This document shows, piece by piece, positions 20,778 to 31,160 of a stretch of 32,548 bases of DNA. The notes under the pieces were generated by a model, which was given only the letters and a program-made list of their open reading frames with translations, did no database searches and was not told where the DNA came from. The position numbers were made by a program, and so were the translations under genes. The stretch is from NCBI GenBank assembly GCA_029298735.1, contig JANSLP010000351.1, positions 1 to 32,548 on the forward strand, written 5' to 3'. Every line of letters begins with the position of its first letter. Position 1 is the first letter of the stretch. This stretch comes from Ophiostoma sp. CBS 140.51 (Eukaryota > Ascomycota > Sordariomycetes > Ophiostomatales > Ophiostomataceae).

Positions 20778-21181
20778 TGTTATGAAAGAAGAAGAAAGGG
20801 ACCCCACGCGGCCACTACGACGGGCCGCGAGGGGCGGGCTGCGGCAAGGCCGCCAGCACTGCAAGCCAACAGACCGACGAATCTATTATGCGGCCAGAGT
20901 GGCGCAGGTGTGGCTAAAAGGCGCCATGGCACCTTTTAGAACACAGGACCAATTAGGAAGTAGGAAAGTTATCTTATACCAGGAATGAGAAAGGCGTATG
21001 TGGTACATATGAGATGGGGGCTATCTCATACGGGGAATGAGACAACGTCATGAGATACGAATGAGATTAGCTAGATATATAGGGGACTGATCTCTGCCCC
21101 TTGGGAGAAAGAGACTCAGTCGCTACCGATTGTCTAAAATAGAAACCTACATAAACGTCTATCTTCTGTGCCCTCATTACA
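20778..21181. mobile_element. Possible solo LTR or LTR fragment
   Basis: A TGTTATG start and a CATTACA end bracket about 404 bp containing ATGAGA/TCTCAT motifs repeated around 20986-21070 and a TATATA element near 21077, an arrangement like an LTR promoter region. No matching target-site duplication is seen (ATATA on the left, GACTA on the right) and no second copy lies in the window, so this is tentative. Confidence 0.25.
20914..20939. repeat. Near-perfect 26-bp palindrome
   Basis: CTAAAAGG at 20914-20921 pairs with CCTTTTAG at 20932-20939 around a central GCCATGGC; 12 of 13 base pairs match, with a single C/A mismatch. It lies inside the candidate LTR. Confidence 0.75.
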
Positions 21182-24100
21182 GACTATGCAGGCTAGTATC
21201 CTTGGTGTTTTAAATACGCTACCATGCACTATTTCAGAATTTCACAAGGCTGGGATCGGTGGGGGTGCATGAGGTGGAACTTGTATTATTGGGTTACAGG
21301 AGGATTTTATGACCAGGACGCTCGTGTATTGCGAACCGGACAGTCTACCCGCTTTCCGGCAGCGCGGCGGTTTAATAAAAATGCAGAAGGGTTTGCGTCG
21401 GCTTCGGAAGCCATAGAGAGGGAGAGGTCGGGTTCGGCATAAGCGTACGATCGTTATTCTAGAGACCAACTATCTCTGTAGTTTAGTATCAAACTTACCT
21501 ACGTTCGAACCACTTGCGTTGTGATCCTTTCGTATTGAAAACCTGATCCCCAAGACCCCTGGCAATGTGCCTTGTCACGGGCGTAACTAAGGATGTGCGG
21601 GATTTAAGGGAAATAAAAAGACCGAGGCCAAGTCACAAGGAGTGAGCGTCGAGTGAGCGATCTTGCTTCAAACATGTTCGAAGGGATTGATCAGGTGCAA
21701 GAAAAGAAGGAATCGCGAACGTGGTCGGGTGAAGTTGCGTTGATACACAATACATACAGTCGGGAGCGTGTCGTGCGCCGTATCTGAAGGCACCGGAAAA
21801 GTGGACGCAGCCCATCCACGCAGACAGTAGGTGAGTGGGCATCCCAGACTCCCCGAGAAATGGGGCCGTCTTTTGGACTCGGGTCTTATTCTTGGCCCCT
21901 GGCACGGCCTAATTCCGGACCCCAAATAATTGCCCGGTAAGGCTGACATTGGCCAATCTCTCACCTGAAAGGCGCGTAAGCCTCGCTTCACGCCAGAGGA
22001 GCTATAAACACTCGAATCGTTAGAGTAGCAGGCTGGCTATTTCTTCCATACGGAGTTGGACAGAAAAAGAAAGAGAATGGTGAGCGAAAAACCGGTGTTT
22101 TAACGTTTTGTTTGACCTTTGTAAAACTCAGGCGCCCTTGAGGAGGAGCGCACGTATCGCGGCACCGCCGCCCAAGAAAGTACCTGTACAGATAATTTAA
22201 GTAGACTCGGTAGAAATACACAGAAGGCCTTTTTCGTTCCTTGCCCATAGAGAAGAAGAAAACGGCGGACTAAACACGGCCGCGATGGCGTGCTACCTGT
22301 GAAACGTCGTTGGCTCTTCTTCGCACCGCCGTCGGCCGCATCGAAACGAGCAGCTCACATACACAGGTGCGTGGCAACTCTTGGTTTTTTTCCTCAAGGC
22401 CCTACATGTTTCAGGCTGAGGTCATTGCGGACAATGGCCAAATAACCCAAACGGCAGGGGAGCCATGACGGAAGAGATATGATACAATATGTAGACCAAT
22501 CGTCGACTTGGAGATCATGGCTGACTTCAAGGTATAGTAAGGGTAGTCCGTTGGGATTGTTGCCTAGGAGGATCTCGTTGCAGGACAACAGGCGAGTTTT
22601 GCTTTCCGCTTCTGCCAGTCTCTGGCAGTGTGAAGTGGGACGCCAGCACATTTGGCACTCAGAATGTGTGTCGAAATATTGGCAAATAGAGTGTTAATTA
22701 TGCAAGAAGAAAGAAAAGGCCAGAGAAAAAACACCCTGAGGGACAAAACAACTCTGACATCCTCTTGAAACTGATGCCTAAGACCTAAGGCAAGGATGCT
22801 AGATAACTAAGCTAAGTGGTACTTTGGCCTGGATTTCAACAATGCGCGAGCTATCACTTTCATTCTTTACACTGAAGCCGCCGTGTCTTGATGGCAGTGG
22901 AGAGGTCTATGAGCCCAGGGGTCCGGGGACCGACCTAGGTGAGGTTGTGCTGGATGACGGACGACAGTAGATGCAGGCCGGGCATTGATGACGGATACGT
23001 GTAACGCAGAGCTCTATGCACCATTGTTGTCTGTTTTTAACTAATGTCAGGCAGCGTTGCGGCCGGATGTGTGGATCCGCGAGGACAGGAACTACGACAC
23101 TTCCTGCGATTTCACACAATCCGTTGAGGCATCTGGCATTCTCACGCTCTTATCTTGCGGTATCAATACAGACCAGGGTGTCATAGCAACGCTACAGGAC
23201 GCACGCTCCCGAGTGTCTGTCTATTATTATGTTCTAATACGAACATCCACGCTGCTTTGGTCGCTCAGCCTGTTGTGCTAGTGCCGTCTGCAATCGTATG
23301 AATAAATATAAAAAGGTAATTTCCAATGTTTGAATTTAGTTGTTCTGCTAAGGCATATTCTCTTGAGTGTGCTTGCAGATTTTGATCTGATCCGAACCGG
23401 TAAAGCATAGACAGAAAAGGATTCAATCATATGACATCGTATCCACGGTCCGGGAAAGAGCCCTGCTTGATAAAAAGAAGCCACAGTTGATACAACAATT
23501 TTACTCGGCGCTCTTTTAGGAAAAGTCTAGACTGTCTGTGGCACAGGCGTCCCTCAGCATGATCGTGTTATAGCCTCGGGCTGGACCTACCTCGGATATT
23601 AAATCTACTGTGCCCAAAAAAGAGTCAACGTTTAAATTAATAAAGACGCCTCTATTTTGTACATAAGGTTAATTTTCTATTTTGGTTTTCATTATCTCCT
23701 TCTCCCTATGACGAGACTATTTAATTAAAGGCGTTGTCGTTAATGTCCAGGCCGACACCTTTGAGTGTGGGGGCATGTTTTGTGAGGTGCCAAGATTACT
23801 CTGACGTGATTGTGGGGCAGCGCCAATGAGTGGGATTTACGAGATTAACTAATCACATGCCGGGGTTTAACGTCTGGTTAAACAAGACGACCTCAAGCGC
23901 CTTCCCATTTATGAAAATGCGATGAAAACTCGCATGAATGCTGAACATGGTCGCTTCACCTCGTACGGACCGAAGGCAGCCGATTTAGACAAAGCTGCCT
24001 GCTTGCCACACCACCAACTTAGCACCTCTTCTCAAATCATCCACAAACCAAAGCATTCTTAGGACGATAACCGCCCCCTTTCCGCCTCGCTTATGTCGTC

Positions 24101-24591
24101 TTCGTTTTCCACATTATCCAGCCCTAGCACGAACGATTGCCACAGCTGCTCCCGAGGCGTGCAGACAAGCCACTACCCCCTCACCTCTTCACCCACGGCG
24201 CGGTAGCAGAAAACCACTTCGCACTGTCCTTGCCATTGACTCGCTTTACACACACGGACGTTCGATGTGTATGCGTTTTTGGGACCTCCGGCCTGGGGAC
24301 GCAACAGTTGCTGCTTGTTTTGGAGTTGGTGGAAAAAGACATGCGACGACCTGGTCTCAGCGACGTTAGGTGTAAAAATCGGTTCTGCCTTGGGGTTCCT
24401 GCCTCAGCCAACCCTTGATTGGTGGCATATTCTGCCTGGTCTGACCGCCATTCACACCCATCGCAGGAGGATTGGGCATGAGGGTGATACCCAACTTAAA
24501 ATAAAACGCAGAGAGACATAATCTGCAAAACAATTCAAACCAAATTTGATTCAATCAATCGCTTCCGCACGTTGCAAGAGCCAATGCAAAC

Positions 24592-24990
24592 ATGGCAACC
24601 GCCAACGCAGGGCGTAAGAACCCTACTTTGTCTCGCCGCTATTAGCTTATCTCTGACAAGTTTGTAGAAGCACAGAAGGGCGCTGTCGAGGATCCTGACA
24701 TCAAGCGGTTGCAATTCGAGAGAAGGATCTTCGCGCTACGCCACGTCAAATCGGCTTCTGCATACGCTAAAGAGTTCGGACGGCTAGCATCGCACCTCGG
24801 CTGGAACGACTCCGCAGCTATGGCATACTTCTACAGAGGCCTAAAGGACAGCGTGAAGGATGTACTCTGCATGAAGGACCGACCCGACACTCTAACAGAG
24901 TACATGTCGATGGCCATACAAATCGACAATAATCTATACCAACGCCGCCAGGAGAGGAAGCGTAGCCAAGGCTTCCGGCACGGGAGCTAA
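24592..24990 (+). pseudogene. Ty3/gypsy-type retrotransposon gag remnant
   Basis: The frame from the ATG at 24592 reads through one TAG at 24643-24645 and then gives a typical retrotransposon Gag core: SASAYAKEFGRLASHLGWND, FYRGLKDSVKDVL, then a Leu-Thr-Glu segment and IDNNLYQRRQE. This order (Tyr-x3-Phe-x2-Leu, Gly-Leu-Lys, Ile-Asp-x2-Leu) is characteristic of the retrotrans_gag family of Ty3/gypsy elements. It stops at 24990 before any zinc knuckle. No protease, reverse transcriptase or integrase is visible around it, so this is a fragment of a dead element. It is unrelated in pattern to the copia-like small family at 3-6 kb. Confidence 0.8.
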
Positions 24991-25601
24991 GCCTACAGCC
25001 ACGGCGCGGGGGAAATCGTTCTGTCGTGTACATACCACATCACCGGCATCATCATCACAACAAACGACGAATTTTGCCGTTAGCAGAACTTATCTTGTGG
25101 AGGAATAATGGATATCGGCTCAATACAGGCACAGCTTGGCCACAGACGAAGCGAAAGAAGAGACTCCACTATTTGTACACGACAGGCTTTAGGAGAAGGG
25201 TTACAAGGAGAGCTGGATATCGGGGAGATTTTGAAGCATAGGAAACTGCAATCCGTTTGCAATCCGCCAGTGGCCTGTACGCCGTGTAACCTTGGGGGTC
25301 GATCGCTGTTTTTAGAGCAAACAAGGAGTGTGCGATAAATATTTCGATCCCTATGAAGTACGAAGCGTATAAAATTCACTCTTTTACACCCCATCTATTC
25401 TTCACAGAGTCCAGTGTTCCCCGAGCCTTGACCGGCGTGCATCACTTCCAGCCTGGCTGAACGATCCAACTCACATTGATATTCCACATTGCCATCGTAC
25501 TCCTACACAAAGCCTACCAGCTAGCTACAAGGCATCAGTAAGTAAGATTCGACTCTGTCACTGAAGATGCGCCAATCTAACAGAAATCGTAGACGGTCAA
25601 T
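24991..25601 (+). promoter_or_regulatory. Promoter and leader region of the GRF zinc ribbon gene
   Basis: A TATAAAA box at 25368-25374 is followed by a CT-rich stretch and a probable leader intron at 25538-25592 (GTAAGTAAG donor, CTAAC branch site at 25577-25581, TAG acceptor). The first ~350 bp after the gag relic shows no gene. Confidence 0.5.
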
Positions 25602-25973
25602 ATGACTCCAAACCTACCTTCCCCCCGAGAGCCCCCCATTTGTCGTAAATGCGGAGGGCCAAGCGAGCGACGCATGACAAAATCGTCGAATCGAAAGGGG
25701 AACGCCGGCCGCCCATACTACAAGTGTGCATCCTGTGGCATATTTATTCGCTTTAACGATGACAGGGGAAATCATCCCGATAACCCACATTGCTGTTGTG
25801 GGCAGTCGAGCAAACTACAAGTGTCTGGCCCGGAAAAGCCAATCCCCCGTTCTTTGCACCTTGTCTGCAGAACGGGGAAATGTGACTTTTTCAGACGGAT
25901 TTTCAGCCAGGAGCGACCAATGACCGTCGATGGCGAACTTGTGGCAGCTTTGGCTGAGCTAAAGCTCATTTAA
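25602..25973 (+). CDS. Small double GRF-like zinc ribbon protein
   Basis: Single coding exon of 123 residues; the ATG follows a TATA box by about 230 nt and a probable 5' UTR intron by 9 nt. The first zinc ribbon has Cys14-x2-Cys17 and Cys42-x2-Cys45 with NAGRPYYKC before the second pair, the hallmark Gly-Arg-Pro of GRF fingers. The second ribbon is built from Cys64/Cys66 and Cys89-x4-Cys94 (LVCRTGKCDFF). Two such ribbons in a very short protein match an uncharacterised, fungus-specific GRF-like family. GRF fingers in topoisomerase 3 and APE2-type nucleases bind single-stranded DNA, so nucleic-acid binding is a reasonable inference, but no enzyme domain is attached. All metal ligands are present and the gene looks intact despite its repeat-rich setting. 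Confidence 0.85.
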   Translation: MTPNLPSPREPPICRKCGGPSERRMTKSSNRKGNAGRPYYKCASCGIFIRFNDDRGNHPDNPHCCCGQSSKLQVSGPEKPIPRSLHLVCRTGKCDFFRRIFSQERPMTVDGELVAALAELKLI

Positions 25974-28898
25974 ACTACGGACAAAGTCGTGGGTTCTACC
26001 GTAAAGAGAGAGGGCTGCTTCCCCAGACGCCAAGAGTCTCGGAGACCTTGGCGACAGATGCTGGCAAAGTCAATATATGCAGGCTGGATGTGGTGATTGT
26101 TACAAGTGCAAGTCGCAAGAGACTGCATTCTCTGCGACGTGATCACCGAGCGGGGTGAACGGCCTGGAAGACATAAGTTGGTAGAAGCAGCCGCTTGACT
26201 TGTGCACCAAACACCGTAGCTAGTGAGGAACGCCTCCAAATCGTCAATTGCTTCTCTATTGAACTCGTAGAATCTCGTATAATCTCGCAGAAACTTTGAC
26301 GAAATAACCATGTGGCCAAGCCGTAAACGACACGGCAGTAATGTTTATTCTAGAGGACTGAGCCATCGAAGCAGCACCAGGGGCGGCCTATTTATGCCGT
26401 TTAGTGTCGAATAACTCGCTTTGCTTTTGCAGTATTCCTGTGCCATCATTGCATACGAGTACAGTCATCACACCTATATGAGAAGAAACACGGTTTAACC
26501 TGGTGGAAACTCGCAACGGACGAGTGCATCGCACAAATGAACAGAAGGCTATAACGCGTGGCGCGCGACAGTCGTTGTGGCGCGTGTGGCCTGCTTGTGG
26601 GCCGTGTATCGTCGTCGTGATTACGACGGGTACGAAGGGACTCCTTTAATAGCTGAGAGTTATTAGACATTGTTCGAGACATGGCGCCACGTTGATTTTT
26701 GTGAGTCGCGCCGTGAGGAGCGAAACGAGGTAGAAGAAGGAAGCCGTCGAGAAAGGAAAGATTTATGAGTTAAATGTGAGACGAGTCAGAAAAGGCAGAA
26801 GGTCTAGCCGCTGAATGCGACCAAGGTGGGAAAAAGAAGGGACAACGGAATGCTATTGGGTTGAAAGAAGTTGTATTCACTAACGTCTACACTCTGAAGC
26901 TACAACAAAGCAGTTCGTTCTCGCGACCACAACGCTCCGCCGTGCGACAACATCTTTGTGCACATGAATCAAAAAGGCAAACGGTGGCGCGGACAGTCCT
27001 TCAGTTAGATATTTTGGTCCTCCACCGTCTTGCTATATCTTCGTCTTTCATTTTATTCCATTATCCCTACGACAAGAGCCTTCCACTTTAACGTCAGCTG
27101 CGGTCCCACAATCCCGCAATTTAAGTCGGTCGGCAGAGACATGCCCCGACAGCTACACGACGCTTAAAGATCGCCAATGCCCCAGGACAATTAACTAGCT
27201 TGGGTGGTTGGCTTGCAGGGCCGCCGTGGCGTCCCCAGTGACTCAGGTAAAATCGGGGTTTCCCAATAGTGGTCAAGGCAGCGAAGGCAGTGAGCACCAA
27301 TTATGGTTGGTGCGCTCGAAGAGTAAAACCCCAGTGAGGAGGCGCGAAGGCCGAGGGGAAAAAGTATAACGAAAAGTAGATAAAAGTAGTGTACGACTAT
27401 GACAAGTGTCCTGTATTTTCTTCCTTGTACTTCGTACTACATAACGTATCTAAAAGTAAAATAAAGAATAGATACGACTAGATCGGGCCCTTGGCATTTC
27501 CCTATTCTTCCTCATCTTGTTCCTGGCCCTTTGTTTTTATTCTTGTACACATCGGTAGTGCGTCCGACTCCGATAAACATGATGCGAGAGAGCGTGGCCC
27601 CACGCCGGTATATTGTACTGGCCGGGCCCGACTTCGTCCGGGTAGACGGCCTTGCGCTACGCGTCTTGGTATGATTGCTAAAGGGATAGCTGTTGGTCCC
27701 GTATAGCGAAGGCGAGATCGCGCGCTTGCGTAAGTGGCCTATTCGCGGCGAGCGCGATGTGTGGTCGCCAGTAAGGCAGCCCGTCCAGTGTGTCGGCAGG
27801 CCGCGGGTGGTAATGCCGGCAATGGACAAGTTACATGTCCAAAAAGCTTCCCGATAACCTCTCTTCTCCAGACAATGGGCGCCTTCTCTCACTCGCAGGA
27901 CATGGACGCGATCAACCAAATACACGATACGCAGCGATGATATATCAAACGTCCAGTATCATTACCACGCCCTGCTAGGGCAAGCAAAATCTAGCATAAT
28001 CAGCGACAGCAAAGCCCCGAATACAAAAGGCGACACGGTGGACAAGTCGGCGTCAAAACCGATGCCTTGTCTTGAGCCGGCTTTACATCCTCCTGGTCCT
28101 TCCTTTCAAAGAGTAGAGCTTGGTAGAAGAGGGCGGCAGAGAAGGGACAAAGTAGAGAGTGATGGGTGGTTTGCCGAGAACGAGGCCTGCCGATATCGAG
28201 AAGCCGGCTCTGAGAGACATGTCACTGTCGGCGAAAACAATCTACTATTGGCCCCGTGAAAGTTGAAGTGGCGGTGAAACGAGGACAATGGGCAAAAGAA
28301 AAGGAGAGGATTCACCCACCCAACCACAGCGTCAGGGCACAGATCTCGGAAAGAACACCATGCGGCGGAACATACGTCAAGACGGCTCATGATTTTGTTT
28401 TCCTTGCACGCAGATGGGCGACCCTTGTTAGACAGAAGCACATTTTTGCCCCGCGCGCCAGAAAAAGCGGCGGCAAGGCAGAGCAGGCGGCCCGATATAT
28501 ACCACTCTGTGAAGAAGATATGTCGATTGTGTATGCTTTCTTTGTTAATTGGTTGGCCGTTAATTTGTAACTTGACCTCCTGGCGTTGTGCCAGCTTTCA
28601 GCCCACCCGTCACAGAATGACTAATCAGGGGTCGAGAAACGGGCCAAACTACTTCTTTTTGTGTCGCGAATGCGTCGGTGGCTTGACTGACAGCTTTGGA
28701 CGACCCCCGTCATCTTTTACTATCTTCTCGTCATTCTGCCAAAGTCTTGTTGAAATGGCGTCCGCCACTGTTAAAGATTACCTACGACGGCCGTAAAGCC
28801 GAACGCGTTTACGCAAGAAGTCACTTACATTAGCAAAAGGCGCTTGCTGGGGCCAAGGCGCTCCCTGGCGCTGCCGCACCTACAAGTCTAAATGTCAA
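25974..28898. other. Gene-poor 2.9-kb stretch
   Basis: Short frames only, none with recognisable motifs. A small inverted repeat (GCACCAA 27294-27300 and TTGGTGC 27307-27313) and an AT-rich segment near 27360-27480 are the only structures noticed. The final part may contain the missing 5' end of the pseudogene that follows, since its frame stays open upstream of 28899. Confidence 0.45.
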
Positions 28899-30591
28899 GT
28901 GCGTTCTCTATTGAACACCGTGCCTCCCCTCTTCGATCCCCAGCGAAATCGACGAAATCAACGGCTTTACGACGTGGCGGAGCATCGAGACGCGATCCCC
29001 CCAGCAGACGAAACAGGAGTCCAAGGAACCCTTTCGTCTCCGACAATCCCACCGGATCATATGCACGGTGTCACCGTCACAGGGATTTGCCAACTGGGAT
29101 GGCACACCACACAACGGAGTGGCTCTGCTTACACTGGGCTGGGCCTATGTCTTCAGTGCCAGCCTTGCAGAGAGGCAAAGCCTTTCCATGGAGTATGGCA
29201 TGATGTGGCACGACAAAAGCCCATCGCCATCACGAGCCATGGTCTGTCTCGATTACGCCACGCCGGAGGAGCGAATGTGGTGGAAAGCCGTCACTGCGCA
29301 GGGCGTCGGGTAGTCGATCGCGGGCCACCAGGGGTCACCGTGGGGCGTCCACATTCAGGAGATCGGGCTCGTTATAGCTGATGCGAGCGACGACGGCGAC
29401 AGCGACGGCGGCGACAATGTTCCGCTACCACCCACGGCACGACAGGCTGCTCGTTACATCGCCAGGCTTTGCGCTGTCTATCGACTCGGACGCCAATGCT
29501 CAGCTGCACTTGCGGCCGTGCTGATGTTCCCTTTGCATGCCTCCAAACACTTTCGCCAATCTGCTACGATAAGTCTGCCTCAGCCCCGGCTGCCCGTGAG
29601 AGTCGACACATTCGACGCAAGCCTGCCAGATTGCTCCCTGCCAGACGAATTCAAACACCTCGGAAATTACATGACGCTGAGTCTCTCGCCCCGGATCCTT
29701 GGACCGTCCATGTGGAGCATCTTCTGGGAGCCGGATGTGCCCTGCAATCTAGCGGGCGCTTGGGTCCAGCCCGCCGTCTCGGTTCTCAAGCCCATCCTCA
29801 CCGATGCCGCCGACTTGGAGCTACTCGCAAAAGTGCTTTCGTTCACACGTGCCGCGCCGTTGTGGCTCGGTGCTGCCCTCTGCGGCCATTGTCGGGTGGT
29901 CCAGAGCATTTTGCCTTATCTCACAACCCTTGATTCGTATGCGCATACCATACCGAACATGACTGCTGCAGCATGGACGGGTCTGCCGAGCTCCTTCCTC
30001 CACGCCTATCCGCCAACGCGATATGTTCGGGGTGGCATGGTGTCCCGCGCCAAGGTCTGGCAGCTGCGACACGACTTCCACACCGAATACCCCAAGGATG
30101 AGGGATTCCGCCATCCTCCGCCACATGGATGGCCGACTTTCGGAGAGATGCGTGAGGAAGACGTGGAGCTGGAAATTCGGGCGCATCTAGCGTGCGAGCA
30201 CCGGTGGGTATACCAGACTTGGACTTGGCTGCTGGAGACGAAAGACAATGTCGTGGATGAAGTCTTTATTGAAACATTCAAGCCAACGCGGCTCCGCGCT
30301 GCTCTAGATGCTGGCCAAAAACAACAGCAGCAGCAGCGCCGCCGCCACATCCCCAAATCGAAATTAAGAAACATTTGCAAATCGTCAGAAAAGGTCACAA
30401 AATCAATCTTTCAGTGGTCTTGCACCCAGGTGGAACGCGGCTTTGGCGGCACCGTCGTACAATGGTTACCCGCTCAAAGCACGACAGAAGAGCCACACAA
30501 CCCTGAGCGGTCGAGGCACATAAACGACGACTTCATCACCTCTATTAATCAATGGCGGAGAGGAGTCAACACAGATAGTCTAGCACAATAA
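28899..30591 (+). pseudogene. Broken fungal-specific gene of unnamed family
   Basis: Coding pattern runs through the whole interval but is interrupted twice. From about 28899 one frame gives VRSLLNTVPPLF and continues to GVTVTG near 29080. Coding then moves one base over to FANWDGTPHN, LLTLGWAYVFSASLAERQ and ATPEERMWWKAV. A TAG at 29311-29313 interrupts this frame, which continues without shift as SIAGHQGSPWGVHIQEIGLV, ARQAARYIARLCAVY, MTLSLSPRIL, SIFWEPDVPCNLAG and a C-terminal TWTWLLE block ending at 30591. I recognise these blocks from a large family of unnamed proteins of filamentous ascomycetes, in which Trp seems expected at the stop, but know no function. A frameshift or an unusual intron at ~29080 are alternatives; the 5' start is unresolved. 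Confidence 0.7.
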
Positions 30592-30662
30592 AAGGAACTA
30601 AAAATGCAAAAGGGCCTCATCTTTAAAATAGGTTGTGAATACATAATTACCTCCGCTTAATA

Positions 30663-30712
30663 TCTTTCTTTTTCCCTTTCCCTTTCCCTTTCTCTTTCTC
30701 CTTTCTCCTTTC
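30663..30712. repeat. 50-nt uninterrupted pyrimidine tract
   Basis: Fifty consecutive C/T residues with a TTTCCC-type repeat in the first half. It is not telomeric (TTAGGG/CCCTAA). It lies between the 3' ends of two broken genes. Confidence 0.85.
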
Positions 30713-30737
30713 GCAGCGAGCCTCCCTCATCAGTAAG

Positions 30738-31160
30738 TTAAAAAGTATAAAACTGACAAGTCAAGCTACTATATACCCAACAAGACGAATCTCCACTCTC
30801 AACTAGTATACTCGACTCAACCCAGTTTTCTCGACCAACCTCAAACTGCTGTCCATCTGGTGCTGTGAAGCATACTTGTCCACGTTTCGACGGGAAGGTG
30901 TCAACATAAATTGCTGCAGAGCCAACGTCCGTATCTTGAATTTGTGTCTGGCTCAAAGCTTTGGCCAGGCTGGCGACCTCGACCTCTTATTAATATTTCT
31001 CCACGTTCCAATGAAGAGGGTCGATCGAATCCTCTAAAAGGTTTCTCCCATGCTCAGAAGCGCCCGGTTTTTGACCAAAGGCCGTGACAGCATCGTCTTG
31101 AATAAATATTGTGTCGGCTTCCGGCCACGGAATCCCTATCTCATCGGTAGTGGGGATATA
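30738..31160 (-). pseudogene. Broken coding relic of unknown family
   Basis: One minus-strand frame of 141 codons stays open except for two adjacent TAA codons at 30987-30992. Upstream of them it reads IPWPEADTIFIQDDAVTAFG and IDPLHWNVEKY; downstream EVASLAKALSQTQIQD, then IYVDTFPSKRGQVCFTAPDG and a Trp-Val-Glu-Ser block before the final stop at 30738. The composition is protein-like on both sides of the stops, which is why I join them as one former gene. I do not recognise the family. The 5' part is lost or in another frame beyond 31160. It converges with the pseudogene at 28899-30591. Confidence 0.45.

Larger units (their letters stand above)
20462..24591. other. Gene-poor 4.1-kb stretch with repeat relics
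   Basis: No frame has recognisable protein motifs or gene-like length. The stretch holds a possible solo LTR (about 20778-21181), a near-perfect 26-bp palindrome (20914-20939) and long AT-rich parts around 23500-23900. The last ~100 bp is the leader of the gag relic that follows. Confidence 0.5.

Noticed and set aside
21490..21520. TTCGAA near 21503 as a tRNA T-loop
   Set aside because: Flanking bases do not form a T-stem and no A-box or acceptor stem is found.
25970..26311. Minus-strand 113-codon frame converging on the zinc ribbon gene
   Set aside because: The N-terminal third looks protein-like, but there is no recognised motif, no clear promoter or intron, and it overlaps the neighbour's stop; chance frame more likely.
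27512..27925. Minus-strand 137-codon frame
   Set aside because: Arg/Thr/Ser-rich composition typical of antisense GC-rich sequence; no motif.
30663..30712. Pyrimidine repeat as an internal telomere repeat
   Set aside because: The unit is TTTCCC-like, not CCCTAA.
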